Part shown: positions 12,210 through 24,157 of the stretch, piece by piece
How the letters are laid out: every line of letters starts with the position of its first letter
Position numbering within the stretch: position 1 is the stretch's first letter
From: Dimargaris cristalligena
Lineage: Eukaryota > Kickxellomycota > Dimargaritomycetes > Dimargaritales > Dimargaritaceae
Length of the DNA: 39,698 nucleotides
Direction of reading: 5' to 3'
Assembly: GCA_027576995.1 (NCBI GenBank)
Contig: JANBQC010000240.1
Span: 1-39,698, forward strand
Translations under genes and position numbers: made by a program
Notes under the pieces: generated by a model
Database searches by the model: none
Told to the model about the DNA's origin: nothing
Seen by the model: the letters and a program-made list of their open reading frames with translations, nothing else

Positions 12210-13227
12210 AGAAGGCGAATGGAATAGTGATATAATAGGGAGAGAGGAGGGGCGCGTGGGTCAAGGCGGTGGAGTGCGCCAAATGGGGGGAAGACCGAGG
12301 CCGGGGGGATGGTGAGGAGAGGGCGAAACGGGCACGTGGGCCAACGGGGTAATCGAAAGGGGGGTGTGGGGGTATATGGGGGAGAGCCGTGGAACAAAGA
12401 GTGGATTGGGTGAAGTAAAGCAGAGTGAGTGGATGGAGAGCAGACACTGGTTATCGGAGTCGATGTCGGGTGAGAAAGCTCAGAAGGGCGGAGGAAGTGA
12501 GGGAAAAGGGTTAGTGGAGGCGACCAGGCCAGGAAACGGGTGTGACTCCCCCGGTTAAAGCCATTTTGCATAGTGGATTGTAGATTCTTTTTGGCTGATA
12601 ATACCCAAACTTACTTGGCGGTACTGATACAGTTCATTAATAAAAAGACGAGGCGGGTCAGCTGACTTTTAGCCGGGTATTGGTAATCTCTAGATTTAGA
12701 TCTGTAAGTGCAGTTAGCGCATTAGGTGGGACGGGCGCCATGGAATCGGACCAATATCCGGTGCAGTCGCCCTGGTCCATTAATACCCACCATTCGGATT
12801 TACTACAGTAGATACGCTGGGAAGCCATCCGGTCGTAGCCTCCCTCTTATATTCAACTAGTATATTCTAGGTCAGGGCTTCGTCGTGAAAAACAAATTTA
12901 TATATTATTATAATGAAACAAAAACAATTGAGGTGAGTTATAATCAACCTATGCAGCAGTGGGAGGAACAATAAAAAATAGTCGGTGTCGAGATTGAAAA
13001 ATAATCCAACAAATTTCCAAGCATAAGTTCTTGAAATCTATGCATTGTGCGACCAGCAGGCCCTTTAAGGGGTTAATGTAAACGGCAATATAATGCAACG
13101 GATGGGCTGTTGTAACTAGTTGTGCTGGGACGACGCTCCAATATCGCCGGAAGGATAAATCCCGCTACATCGTATTGGGGGGGAAAGGTCGGGGCAACTG
13201 ATAAGCGTGTGTTAGTTGTATAACGAG
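12210..13227. other. NOT1 upstream region and gene-poor spacer
   Basis: From 12210 to about 12540 the minus strand is very C/T-rich, as fungal promoters and 5' leaders often are. This also explains a long but spurious open frame there. The rest is AT-rich with no supported gene. No TATA box was identified with confidence. Confidence 0.55.
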
Positions 13228-13446
13228 TTAAAACTTGAAGGACCATGGCAACCAAATCGCCGGATTTTGTTGGCCGCCTGGGTCATTAGATGCGGAGTTA
13301 CCGGAGCTCAGCCCAGCACCAGAATAGCTGAGCCCGCCCACGGAGCGGTTATTCAATTTACTACGTGTCGAGACCAAAGCAGGGCGAGCGGCAGAGTTAG
13401 CGAGGTAAGTGGCGAAGGCCAAGGTCAAGAAAAGGCGAGCTTGCAT
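13228..13446 (-). CDS. small predicted secreted protein (72 aa), unknown
   Basis: The frame opens with MQARLFLTLAFATYLANSAA, which has the shape of a signal peptide (basic residue, hydrophobic core, small residues at the likely cut). The remaining 50 or so residues are rich in Ser, Gly and Asn (VGGLSYSGAGLSSGNSAS) and end in WLPWSFKF. There are no cysteines. It is one exon with no recognisable domain. Its codons are more GC-rich than the surrounding AT-rich spacer, which argues mildly for a real gene. Because it is short, it could be chance or the first exon of something longer. Confidence 0.42.
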   Translation of the reverse strand: MQARLFLTLAFATYLANSAARPALVSTRSKLNNRSVGGLSYSGAGLSSGNSASNDPGGQQNPAIWLPWSFKF

Positions 13447-16400
13447 GTGGTGGGGAATGATTATAGTGAGAGAAGCTAATAGTGGGTGAGGAGATGATGC
13501 ACAATATACAGAGGTCTAACGATTAACAGGTGGAACCGTGTAATGAGCATCGGCGAGTGTCGGTGCGAGTGTATGCTTATATAACACGCCCGTTGCCTAC
13601 ATCCAAAAATTCTTGATGTCGGCAGAAACATGTAGATCGAATAGGCAAAGTTAGGGTCGGCGGACGTAATTAGCGTGGCTTGGTAGGGAGGGGGATTGGC
13701 CGGAATTGTCGGTTCTATTGGATCTATGGTGCTAACCATCGCCCCCTTCTCCAATATTAAGCCAATTCGCCGATCACCGAAAAATCACAGGTAACAGACG
13801 GGTCAAGCTTCTATAAATGAATGAACATAGGGCCAAACCGCGAAAAATGACCCCAGCCCACCTACCCATGCCCATCATATAGAATTCATACAGGAGCGGC
13901 TCAACCGGGCCGTATACCGAATTATCTATTTGGCTGATATTATTTTGTATGAATAAGGTGGATGTTGTAGAAGTTTTACAAGGATAATGCTATAACGCAT
14001 TCCAAATAAATTCATACTAATATGAAATATATAGTTCATTAACAGTATACTTATAACTGCTCGAGATTCCACTCAGTATCGAGTCGACCGAAGCACCATC
14101 TACACAGTAGATATAGCAGAGCTGTTGAAGCTACCGTTTGTTGTTTATAGCAGCTCTACTCCTTCATCCTCCAAAATAGAAGACTTATGAATTGGAGTTA
14201 CCTATACCTTCCTTAGGTAACTTCGGTGAAAATATTGCATTTAATACGTTAATCGGCCTATCGCGACTTATTCAACAAATACCACTATATTCCCAACTTA
14301 CTCCCCTTACATGCAATGCACAGGAAACGTTGAGTGAAAAGCACAATGTGCCCTTTCGGTCACACTGAGAAAGTGATTCCCTGTCTTTGGGATAGAACCA
14401 CCGTGCTACTTAGTGGGTAGCTCTTGATTGCCGTTAAATGAGACGTTTCCTATCCCATCGGCACCACCAACTAAAAAAGGGGGAGTGGCAAGATGTGTAT
14501 GCGACAATCCCCTGACACACTATATGTCCGCTATATACATGTCCCATCAAGAGCGTCGGGTATAAATAATAGGAAAGCATTAGGTGATGAGTAATCCAGT
14601 TTCCGTGCTACTTATGACCAAGACAATTATTTTCATGGTTATTAACAGGGTGCCATTGGAATGTTTCCAAAGTTCTCGGCAATGTCTCCCAATCTCCCTG
14701 TAGCTGTCCCGAACGGGTTAAGCCTACAGCCCGGCTTAATAGGGGGGTTCTCTTCTCGCCATGGTCTATCGGATAATGCCCTTTTTCCTAAATTGGGAAT
14801 CTGTGTTGGATATACTCGGTCTTATTAGGGGCTGCCCGCCCATATCATGCCAGGTTTATCCCTATTATAGACGTAGGTCATTGTGATTTACTCGTTTCCT
14901 TGCTTTTTACTAAATTGGGTCCAGTCGAACTTTGCGATGCGCTACCGACGATCTAAGTATTACATAAGATGGTTGATTTTAATTTGCCAGCAGATAAGGT
15001 TGTTCAACTATGCGGAGAGCAGCATATCCATTCATATATTTGCACTTTTGACCCAGGTTCAATATATACATATATACATAGTATCCGACAGAGGTGTATT
15101 ATTAAGTGTCCGCTATACTCACCACCTAATTATATTTACCGTCTATTAAATTCTGGTTAGGTTGATTTTTGCACCTCAAATATATAAACTAGCGACCAGA
15201 AAAAAGTTGATAGTCGATTACCCCTTTCTCGATTAAATTTGGGTAAAATCTTACTTAGAAGACGCCCCCGGCACCTTGGCGGGTCGGTGTCATAAGTTCT
15301 GAAAACTATAAATATATATAAATATATGTCTTGCTTACCCTCCCGAAAGGACAAGCCGACTGTGTTCGAAGTTCCAAGATATAGGACCAATGAGTACATA
15401 GTGTTGATGCACAGGTAATTATCTCTCCTGGAGCAGATGGTCAACTGGCTCATGGTGCCGAGTGGGCACTTGTATGTGAATATCAACTTCCTTTGATTTC
15501 ATTCTCAAGTGCTGTTGATGAATTAATCGCCCGTGGTGCTATTGTTGATAAATGTTATCTCATTTGGACGCATATACAATGGCGGGAGGGAGGTCTACTT
15601 TGGGGACGGTATGGGCTGCTTTCGTCAAACAAAGTGCGTTCGGCTCTGTAGTCGGCATATGGACATGTAAATGGAGGAGGGGTAATCCCATTAGTAAATT
15701 GAGATGAGTATTAGTCCAACAATATCCGACCAATTTTAATCACCCTGATTTCCCCCATTTGAATCAGAGTAGTAGTATAACTCTAACTATAAACCGATGC
15801 TCACTGGGCTAATCCTTAGCTCATTAATTCATTTCATATATACTTCCCTTTCACTAGGATCTGGTTATTGGTATTCTTTGTATAGAGCCTTACTTTGTAG
15901 ATTTTACATAAGCCGACTCTTATATAATGATTGACTAACAAATGTTCCTTAGTAGAAGGTTGTTGTGTACAATTGCTAACTTTCCAAAGTCCAATGGTCA
16001 TTGGTCACATTAATAAATCCGAGATTCGCGCGGGACTTTTAATGACCAGTCCACAACGACGTCGGTGATAGAGGCCGACATCGAGTAAAGTGTATGCTCG
16101 CCTAGCTGTCTGTGACACCCTAGCTCATAATTCACTTTATCATTGCAATCGTATCATTTTTACCTAATATATGTTGTATGTTCTCTGATTAATATTAGGC
16201 TTAGAACTCTGCAAAAATATATACCTGGTATACTATCGTTACTTAGATGGGGTACATAACATGCTTCCATTATAGCACACCTGGTAGTAAGATGACCTGT
16301 TGCATATCAGGTTAGAAAGCTATCAAATACTTTACCACATGTTATCATACCAGAATTACATAGCAATTACAGGGCAGCATGAGCTGCGGCCCATCCCTAT

Positions 16401-16726
16401 TATAGAGGGATTTTAATTTTAATTTTATTGTAAGTTAAATGTAGGATACTTGATACAGGTCATCGCATAGAAGACATAATTTAATTTGTGGCCTTAGAGA
16501 GTGACTGAGGTGTAATAAGATATGTATATTAGACGAGCATGTAATATAAACATTAAAGTAATTATCGAGTTCAATATGAGCATTGTGATTGTAGATATTA
16601 ACAGAGCGTATGTATAAAATAAATATTGGTATATAACCCAAGTGGTAGACATACTATTCTTTTAATTGAATTAGTTAAAATAGGGGTATTAAAGCCCCAA
16701 TTTAATGGATGGGGTTGCTAAACGAA
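13447..16726. other. gene-poor AT-rich spacer
   Basis: About 3.3 kb with no supported coding region. Open frames are short and look random. The stretch holds AT-rich simple sequence (for example around 15310) and a pair of overlapping inverted repeats between 14322 and 14456. I saw no tRNA, rRNA or mobile-element ends. Confidence 0.55.
14322..14456. repeat. two interleaved inverted repeats sharing one right arm
   Basis: AGGAAACGT (14322-14330) is the reverse complement of ACGTTTCCT (14443-14451). GGGATAG (14389-14395) is the reverse complement of CTATCCC (14450-14456). The right arms overlap by two bases, so the two pairings partly exclude each other. No function is known and chance is possible. 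Confidence 0.35.
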
Positions 16727-17035
16727 TCAATAATCTGACTTGAACATGAGCATGACAGTGCCGGCAACCCCGATACTATAATTATTGTCCGAGTTGGAAT
16801 CATTCCCATTTTCATTTTCATTTCCAGACCCGCTGTGGGAGATGGTCAAGCCAGAATTGCCTGAGGAATGTTCATTTAAAGAAAGGCTAGACTCGCTGTC
16901 AGATGAAAATGACTCATCGGATAAGCGATCTGATTTGGAAGGCTTGGGCGATGGGGTGGGGGCGGCTGTCGTGAGACTAGTAGTGAGCGAGATAAGGGCA
17001 ACCGCGAAGAGACACACGCGAGCAAGAGATGGCAT
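16727..17035 (-). CDS. small predicted secreted acidic Ser/Asn-rich protein (102 aa), unknown
   Basis: The product begins MPSLARVCLFAVALISLTTS and continues to TTAAPTPSP, a convincing signal peptide with a likely cut after the Ala pair. The mature part starts with a Pro-rich linker, then runs of Ser with Asp and Glu, then GSGNENENGNDSNSDNN. It ends in a short hydrophobic stretch (YSIGVAGTVMLMFKSDY) too short and late to be a clear anchor. The only cysteine lies in the signal peptide. Single exon. The composition suggests a disordered secreted or wall-associated protein; nothing supports a specific function. A continuation by splicing near the 3' end cannot be excluded. Confidence 0.6.
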   Translation of the reverse strand: MPSLARVCLFAVALISLTTSLTTAAPTPSPKPSKSDRLSDESFSSDSESSLSLNEHSSGNSGLTISHSGSGNENENGNDSNSDNNYSIGVAGTVMLMFKSDY

Positions 17036-19830
17036 TATGGGTATAATTTTGGCGCGGCGAAATATGGTGTGTAGAGAGGTATGGTGTACTATAGAAAATA
17101 AAAGGTGACGCTGTCTGTTATAGTAAATGTAGTTTTGTTGACTATGGTAAAAGTATTTGGTTTTGAGGTAGACAAATAGTCGTGGTGGTACGACTATGGG
17201 TGGAAGTCAGAAAATTAATAAGGCGAATGCACTAACAACGTACAGCCGTGGGGATATAGTGAAGACAAGAATGTTATGAAACAGTAAACGTAATATACAG
17301 CTTTTCTGTAGGTTGGATAGCACTAGTTGATATGGGGGCCATGGCGCGACGCGCGGGGCTCTTATATATGTACTAGTTCTCACAAACGGTAGCGTCGTGA
17401 TTTTACCGCTATTCTTATGGTCGCTATAGTCTGCGATCTCCAAGGTGAGCGAAAATTAAAGGAAATGAAGCCGAGGCAGGAAGAGAGAGAAAGAGAGGGA
17501 GCGGGTGCAGGTCGTTTCCCCCCTTCCCGGATAATCCAATTTTGAACTACACAGGGGTAATCTACCAATACGTATTTCCTAGCGTACTTCCCCTGTTGTA
17601 TTTTTTGTGGGGTTGGTTGAGCAAGCTGGCAGAGATGAGTCGCCGTAATTTCCCTCACATTATTACTGGCTGACTTAGGATGGGCGGTTGTGTGAAGTCC
17701 TACTGTGGGATTATACCCTCTCCCCCCCTAGTGCCATTTTGACACGCCCCATATCGCTCGTTATAACCCCCCAGTCTCGCTTAGTGTGGAATGTGTCATC
17801 TGCCCGAGATTTGTCACTCCTCAGAGATTCAGCTTGGTGGATACATACTCAGGTTTGTCGATTTTTACTCAATCCAGCGTTAATAAATTGCAGTGATGGT
17901 CCTGATGACCAGATTAAATGGCCATCTCTCTACACTGGTGGAGTGGATATTGCCGATTCAGCCACATTGTCCGGTCGATCAAGGCTAATCAGTATCGTTG
18001 GTCATCTCCTATACAACAATCGATCTTCCACTTCCCCACCCCCTGATAATTGACTGATACTTTAGGTATTATGGGGTCGTTAAATGAGATGTAAGGAGAT
18101 GGGGTTGGGGGCGGGGTAAAATATCATCTAAAGCTAATGATGGGAGGGGGCTTCCATGGAAGAAAATGCGATTAGTTATCAAATGCACGTTAACCGAATG
18201 GCGGTGGCATTATTTTCGGAATAATATCATTCCAATCACTATAGAGAAGCAAATAATGTAGATGGCCAGCGCAGGCTTCTCGGCATTGCTATAGCAACAC
18301 TGCGTCTAAACATATTAAGGACAGCGATTTCTTGGGCGACATCTCTATGCTTTTAATACTACTCTAAACGAGTCTTCCGGAGGTTAGTGTATACATGTCT
18401 TGAGTGTAAAAATTTGGAACATATACCTGGGCTAGAACCCATAAATCGGAATAAAAGCTATTATACCTTTGGGTACTAATATTTTTATTTATTTATAATT
18501 TTCAACTATAAATATACAAGTGATATATCCGCAATGAACAATGACCTTCAATGACAGGCAATTAGACATTCCCAGGGCCTATTCCCTCCAATATTACACT
18601 ATTTCACCACACTCTTTTTCGTCAAGAGTATCGAAACTCGCTACGTGTCAGCGAACTATGCTGAGTCGGCTGCTCACCGTTCACTCTAGGGGCCTGGCAA
18701 TCGATCGGAGTCGAAATCCCGTGCCTACCGTGCCCTTCAATCAGTGGCCGGTTTTAGGATGTGACTACAAGATTGGCCCTTGGTGTACAGATAGCTCGAC
18801 TGATGCTGCTATATGCCTGTCATAATAGAAAATTGGGCGCCTTCTTGGATAAAAACGGGTCTAGGGTTAATCAGGCTAGAGTATGGAGGTCGTGCTATTG
18901 ACCTAAATATTATCTTTTATTATGTAGTTAACTTGCATGGCTACTGTACTATGCAATGTATACATTTATGGGGTAAATATATCAAGTCGAGGTAGCGTCT
19001 CAGTAGTGGAGTTCAGCTACTTTGACTTGTACCACATCTGTATACATTCGATTTATCAGGGAGAAGGGCACTTGCCTCATCCGAATGCCGTTTCATTAAC
19101 AATAGTCCTTGTTAACCTGTACTCCCCATTGATTTTCCATCAACGCTGGTCAACCGAATTCCCTTGCATCACACACCCATCGCTGAAGGCCGTACTTACA
19201 GAAAAATTTATTGGGGAGAATCTGATTTGGCTGGGCTTAAACACGTTATACATAGGTAACGCGAATAAATATTCCACACCGTGGCATTTATTAGCCTAAG
19301 GAGGAGTTGGATACACGACCGGCTATATATAGAAGGGTGGCCATTGGAAAAATGAAGGGAGTATTCAGGATGAGTTCCCAAGCCTCCAAGTGTAAGCGGC
19401 CAGGTTCTTTGGTCAACCTTTTTATTTATAGATATACAGCAGTGCATGGCGACATTGTTAATACTGCTATTGTTATTTCTCCAGGAAAGGTATTTGGGGT
19501 TGAGGTATCTCGAAGGCATATGAGATAACACCGAAAGTGCTAGCCTGCCTTTCGACTGTTCAATTTCAGTCAACGGGAAGTGCCCTGATGAATTTAATTA
19601 AAGGGCATCCGGAGGGTTACACTGCGGTGACCTTCAAGTTGGGGAGTCAACCAAGCACACTAGCTAGTACTGTGGAACAATGTACAGAGGGTGACACTGG
19701 GGCCGATAGTAATGTAATCGACAATAAGGCCATCTTACAGGCTGTTTTAACGGTTATAACTGGTTTATAAATAATAATGCAATTGGGCCAAGCGGCGTTT
19801 AGAGGGAGGGGTATATTTATAGCACACGGA
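17036..19830. other. gene-poor spacer upstream of the small secreted gene
   Basis: About 2.8 kb with no supported gene. Several frames of 90-121 codons (for example 17688-18053 and 18937-19299, both plus) have no family features. The stretch next to 17036 should hold the promoter of the secreted gene. Confidence 0.5.
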
Positions 19831-22174
19831 TCAAATCCAAAGGTAGCGGGGTTTAGCCTTCCAGCGTAGGCAAATGTAGGTAATGAGATGGAAAGCAACA
19901 GTGAGGGCACCTAATAAGCCAATGCACGTGCCAATAGAAAACGAGTCCAGCGAGTATTTCGTCAACACATCCTCACCCGTCAGCACACAGCCCACGGCAC
20001 TTTCCGTCGCGGGGTTGTCGCATGAGAAGTGAAGGCCAGTAAACTCGTTTCGACTGAGTGCTTGGTACGTATAGGTAATGAAGGAAATGTACCGAATCCA
20101 AGACAGAACGGGGGTAATATCGTCGAAGTTAACCAAGTTCCCACTGAAGACCAAGAATATGTTAATGAATAGGGGGGCCAACATCTGGGAGACATGTACA
20201 TTACGGAATACCGAGCCGATGGCCAAACCCAAGGAAACGGACACCACTACATGCATCAAACATATACCCAAGTACGTGAAGAACTTAATGGCGTCGTACT
20301 GCAGGTGGGCCAGAAAATAAATGACGGTGAGGTACACGGCGTTGAAAAGGAGCCAGAAGGGCAACTCGGTCAGGAATTTAGCCAGGTAAAACGACGAAAC
20401 CCGGTAAGCTCCGCCACTGCGCTCGCGGGTCATGATGTCCGCCTGGAGCGTGAATGTGGTGAGCATAGGTACCACCACACCGAACGCCAAATCGATGGGA
20501 ATAAAGAAGAGGAATCCGACTCGGTTTTGGATGGACGACTGGGTCGTTTCCAGTTGGAAGAATGTGAAGCCCATAAACAGGCCGGTGATCAGCGGACGAA
20601 TGGCCATGGCAATAATCCGGAAATGCGAACGGGTCTGGGCCTTCCAGGTACGGTCCAGTAACACGGCTAGTTCCCGAAGCCACGGCAGAGCCCAACCGGC
20701 CGATACAACTGGACTGGACTTGTTGTGCGATAGGCGGCGGGGTAAGTTGATTGTCCAGTTGGAGGACATTACGTGCGATTTACGCTGAGTGGATGTAAGT
20801 CCATTCGGGAGATGGGGATCGGATAACTGGCCAAAACTAGCGGTGGACGGATTGGCCAAGTGAAGTGGGACAAACTCGGCCCGACCTGTCATTAATGGTG
20901 GCTTCGTAGATTCGGGCTTTTCCTTGGGATTGGGCAGGATAGTCAGGATGGGCTTACTGTCCTGATTTGCCTTAAGTTGGAAACTCGAAATCAGTGAATC
21001 GATACGGGCTTGACTTTTGGCCAGCCGCTCGCTGTTGGTATGGTCGAGGGTGATAAGGTCCAAAAAGAAATCGGCTGGGTTCTCGTGCTGGGCACACACG
21101 TAGCCCAGCCGGGCAAAATAATCGACGGATTCAGCCACGGGTCCCGCGTACACCACATCCCCCTTGCACAGCAGAATCACCTTGTCAAACAGGTTGAAAA
21201 TCTTGGCACTGGGTTGGTGAATGGTCATGAGAACCCCAATATGGCGCGCACGGCAGAGACTCTTCACCACTTCACAGACGTGCAGGGCCGAATTCGAGTC
21301 CAGACCCGAAGTGGCTTCGTCCAGAAACAAAAAGCCCGGGTCAGTGACCAGTTCAACTCCAATGGCGGTGCGTTTGCGTTCACCGCCCGAGACCCCGCGG
21401 GCCATGGAGTCGCCGATCATTGTGTCGGTCGTTTCAGTGAGTCGAAGCCACTCAATGACATCATTGACCCGCCGGGCTTTGGACTCGGCGCTAAAATCCC
21501 GGCTCGGCAGTTTCATCGTTGCGGCGTATTGAATGGTCTCCTTAACCGTTAGCTCGGGATAGAGCAGGTCATCCTGTTCGACTACGAAGCGGGGCGATAA
21601 AACAATGGCGAAAAACAAAAAAGCACCGATGGTTAGATAATATGTGGTTGAAATTATTATATAAATAAATTATACTAATACATGGATAGATAAATATTCA
21701 GATGCATAGGGAAGCACTTGGTCAACACGACTAAAAACACCAAAACGACCATTCATCCCAGTTGGGGCATTAGGGCTATGGCTTACCATATGCGACCTGC
21801 TTCTTGAACAGCCGGGGATCCCGCTTGACTCCTTTGTATAAAACTTGGCCGCTCAGCGTACCCGTTTGGAGTCGTCCAGCGAGAGCATTCAGAAGAGTGG
21901 ACTTGCCGGCTCCCGAACTTCCCATAATTGCTACCATTTCGCCAGGGGCTACGGCCCCCGAAATGTTATTGAGGAGCGTGCGCGATTCTGTTGCTCGTTT
22001 GCCGAACCCTTTGGGTTTTGTAGGGACCCGGTAATGAATATTATTCCAGGTTAGCCCGCTCGACGCTTCCGGCCGAACCAGGGCATCGTTGCCGATGAAG
22101 GTAATTGAGTGGTGACTTAATTCAGCGAATGAACTCGCGCTCGAACCAGGAAGATTATCACTGGACGTGGACAT
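19831..22174 (-). CDS. ABCG (white-type) half-size ABC transporter
   Basis: Two exons, 22174-21787 and 21581-19831, joined over a 205-nt intron (donor TATG|GTAAGC, acceptor CGTAG), encode 712 aa. The nucleotide-binding domain comes first, the ABCG order. It has Walker A GSSGAGKST at about 85-93, the signature VSGGERKRT at about 193, Walker B FLFLDEATSGLDS at about 213-225 and the H-loop in LMTIHQPS (His about 251). The joined sequence across the intron reads VAYVEQDDLLYPELTVKET, as expected for the Q-loop. The C-terminal half has the six helices of an ABCG membrane domain (QTRSHFRIIAMAIRPL, then PIDLAFGVVVPMLTTF, RSGGAYRVSSFYLAKFLTEL and a last helix before the end). All catalytic motifs are present. 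Half transporters dimerise to export lipids, sterols or other hydrophobic compounds; the substrate here is unknown. Confidence 0.94.
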
Positions 22175-24157
22175 TATGGTATAATAGTAATATAACCGAA
22201 TTAATAAACAAATAAATAGCCCGTGGCTGGAGAATGTAACTACTAGAGATGTAGTTGAATTAGGTGGAAAACTGTGGTGATGTGGGTGTAGTTAATGACA
22301 GACTGGGCGGAGCCATTTCGTTAAATACTTCGGTTTTGGGCCCCGGTCGTATAGTATGGTACTAGCCCATTGGTAGAATCTCTCTTGAATCCGAAGCGTG
22401 AATAACTCCAATGTATGAGCGGATCCTGCTCCTGACGCTATACCATTTTCAACCCGCCAATTCCACCGGATGCTAAGATAATAACTCTTTGTTGGGCGAC
22501 TTGATTTCCGCTCAACTCGAACACCCGCAAAATAAATATTTAGAAAATGCCGTTTGAAATGGTGGTTAGTGATTTGCTTTAATAAAGACATCAGGCGGTA
22601 GAGGGGGTGTTGCGAACAAAGTCCTTGAAAAGGAGGCGAGGGAACTGACATGGACGTATCCGCCTAAAATATCTAGCTGATCCACCACCGTTGCTAGCAT
22701 GATTGGCGTTGGATATTGATGGGAAGCCGTCAATGAATGTGGTGAAGCAATGGTAGCAAAGCAAATGATATGAGTCGGAAGACGCAAACCAGACCCTGTC
22801 GACCATTGCTTGGCTTATGTATATAGGGGTCGTTGCCATTGGAGCCGGGCTGGTTGGCTCGAAGAATCCTTACATATTATTAGGATCCTCATTGTATGTT
22901 CAATGCTGGGGTCTCAGGTGAACGCTTTATTGAGATAATGATAGAATGATAGCACTGGCCACAGACCCAGTTAGAAACGGCCATCGCCTTATCCTAGCTC
23001 CTTCGTCAGCCTACTCTACTCAAATTCGTCTCCAACAGGCTAATATGGTACTTTGGAAACACCCACCCACTTCCCAGTTCCCATGGCGGCGCTTACTTAA
23101 GCAATTTAACGAAATATCACCTATCCCAATATCCTGGGAATCCAAGGATAAGCCAGTTTGCTTATATTTACCTCTTTGGGTCGCATGACTGTTCACATTA
23201 GTTTAGTCGAAGAAAAGGAAATGGTCAAGGAAGCGTCTGTACATTTAATTATAATTCTATACGGTGGCCTGTTCACTCCTATCAAGCCAAATCCGGCGGT
23301 AGGGAGGCATCCTGGCGGAATCTTGCAGCCCTCACATAACATACCCACCGCCATTTTTTTCTTTGTAGCTGCTCATCTTGAAAGAGAACTTGGTCGGTGT
23401 ACTATGTGTGATTAGTATGGACTTTCTTCATTTCAGCCATCCCCTCTTCTCAACTTTGACCGCCTCTCACAAGTCGAACGAACTGTCTAGTGGACCGATG
23501 GTCTGGTTTCTGGGGTTTTGCAGTCTCTATTTCCACTATTGTCTTTTTACCAAGCCACCCCCCCATTCAAAAGTCAACCGTATCCTGCTTCGCTCTCATT
23601 TATTTGGAGCCAGTTCAATTGCGGATGTTGACGCCATAAAATGTAATTAAGACTGACTATACATCCGATAGAGGTCGACGGTAAAAATACAATACCCGGT
23701 GAGTGGATATAGTGCCAGGCTACGCAATCTACATCACCACATTGGGCTGCTGCTATTAAGAATAACCCGCTTTCGGATACATCCTTGTAATTCGTCAACC
23801 ATATAACCAACGAGTTGGGAGTTGGCTTAGCTAGATGGCTTACCGCATATCCACAGCATTGGACCAACCGTCCTTTCCCCGAGTCACTGGAAACACACTT
23901 GCGTACCCTGTATTTTCGTATATAGCTCTGTTAGCTTAACCCGGGTGCACAGCAAGGTGCAGCATTAGGTGACGTCAATGTACTCTCTTAACTGCCCCGC
24001 CCATTTTAGATCCATGCATACCAGCAGCACCAGCAGCCGGGCTATATTGTTCAGTAGGCCAAGTAGTGCCCCACCAAGAGACTCGGCATGCTTCTACCCT
24101 TCTGTTGCTGGTCTACTTAGTGTCTCACTTGCTTAAACTAGCTGCTTGCTTTCCTAA
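22175..24157. other. intergenic between divergent ABCG and BTB-fold genes
   Basis: The flanking genes point away from each other, so both promoters lie in this 2-kb stretch. Open frames inside are short and not protein-like. Just upstream of 24158 the plus strand is pyrimidine-rich, like a fungal 5' leader. Confidence 0.55.

Noticed and set aside
12101..12571. 156-codon minus-strand frame upstream of NOT1
   Set aside because: It arises from a C/T-rich leader (Pro/Ser/Leu-rich translation) and overlaps NOT1 exon 1 in the wrong frame.
17688..18053. 121-codon plus-strand frame
   Set aside because: It has no signal peptide, domain or composition bias. Frames of this size occur by chance in several kilobases of spacer.
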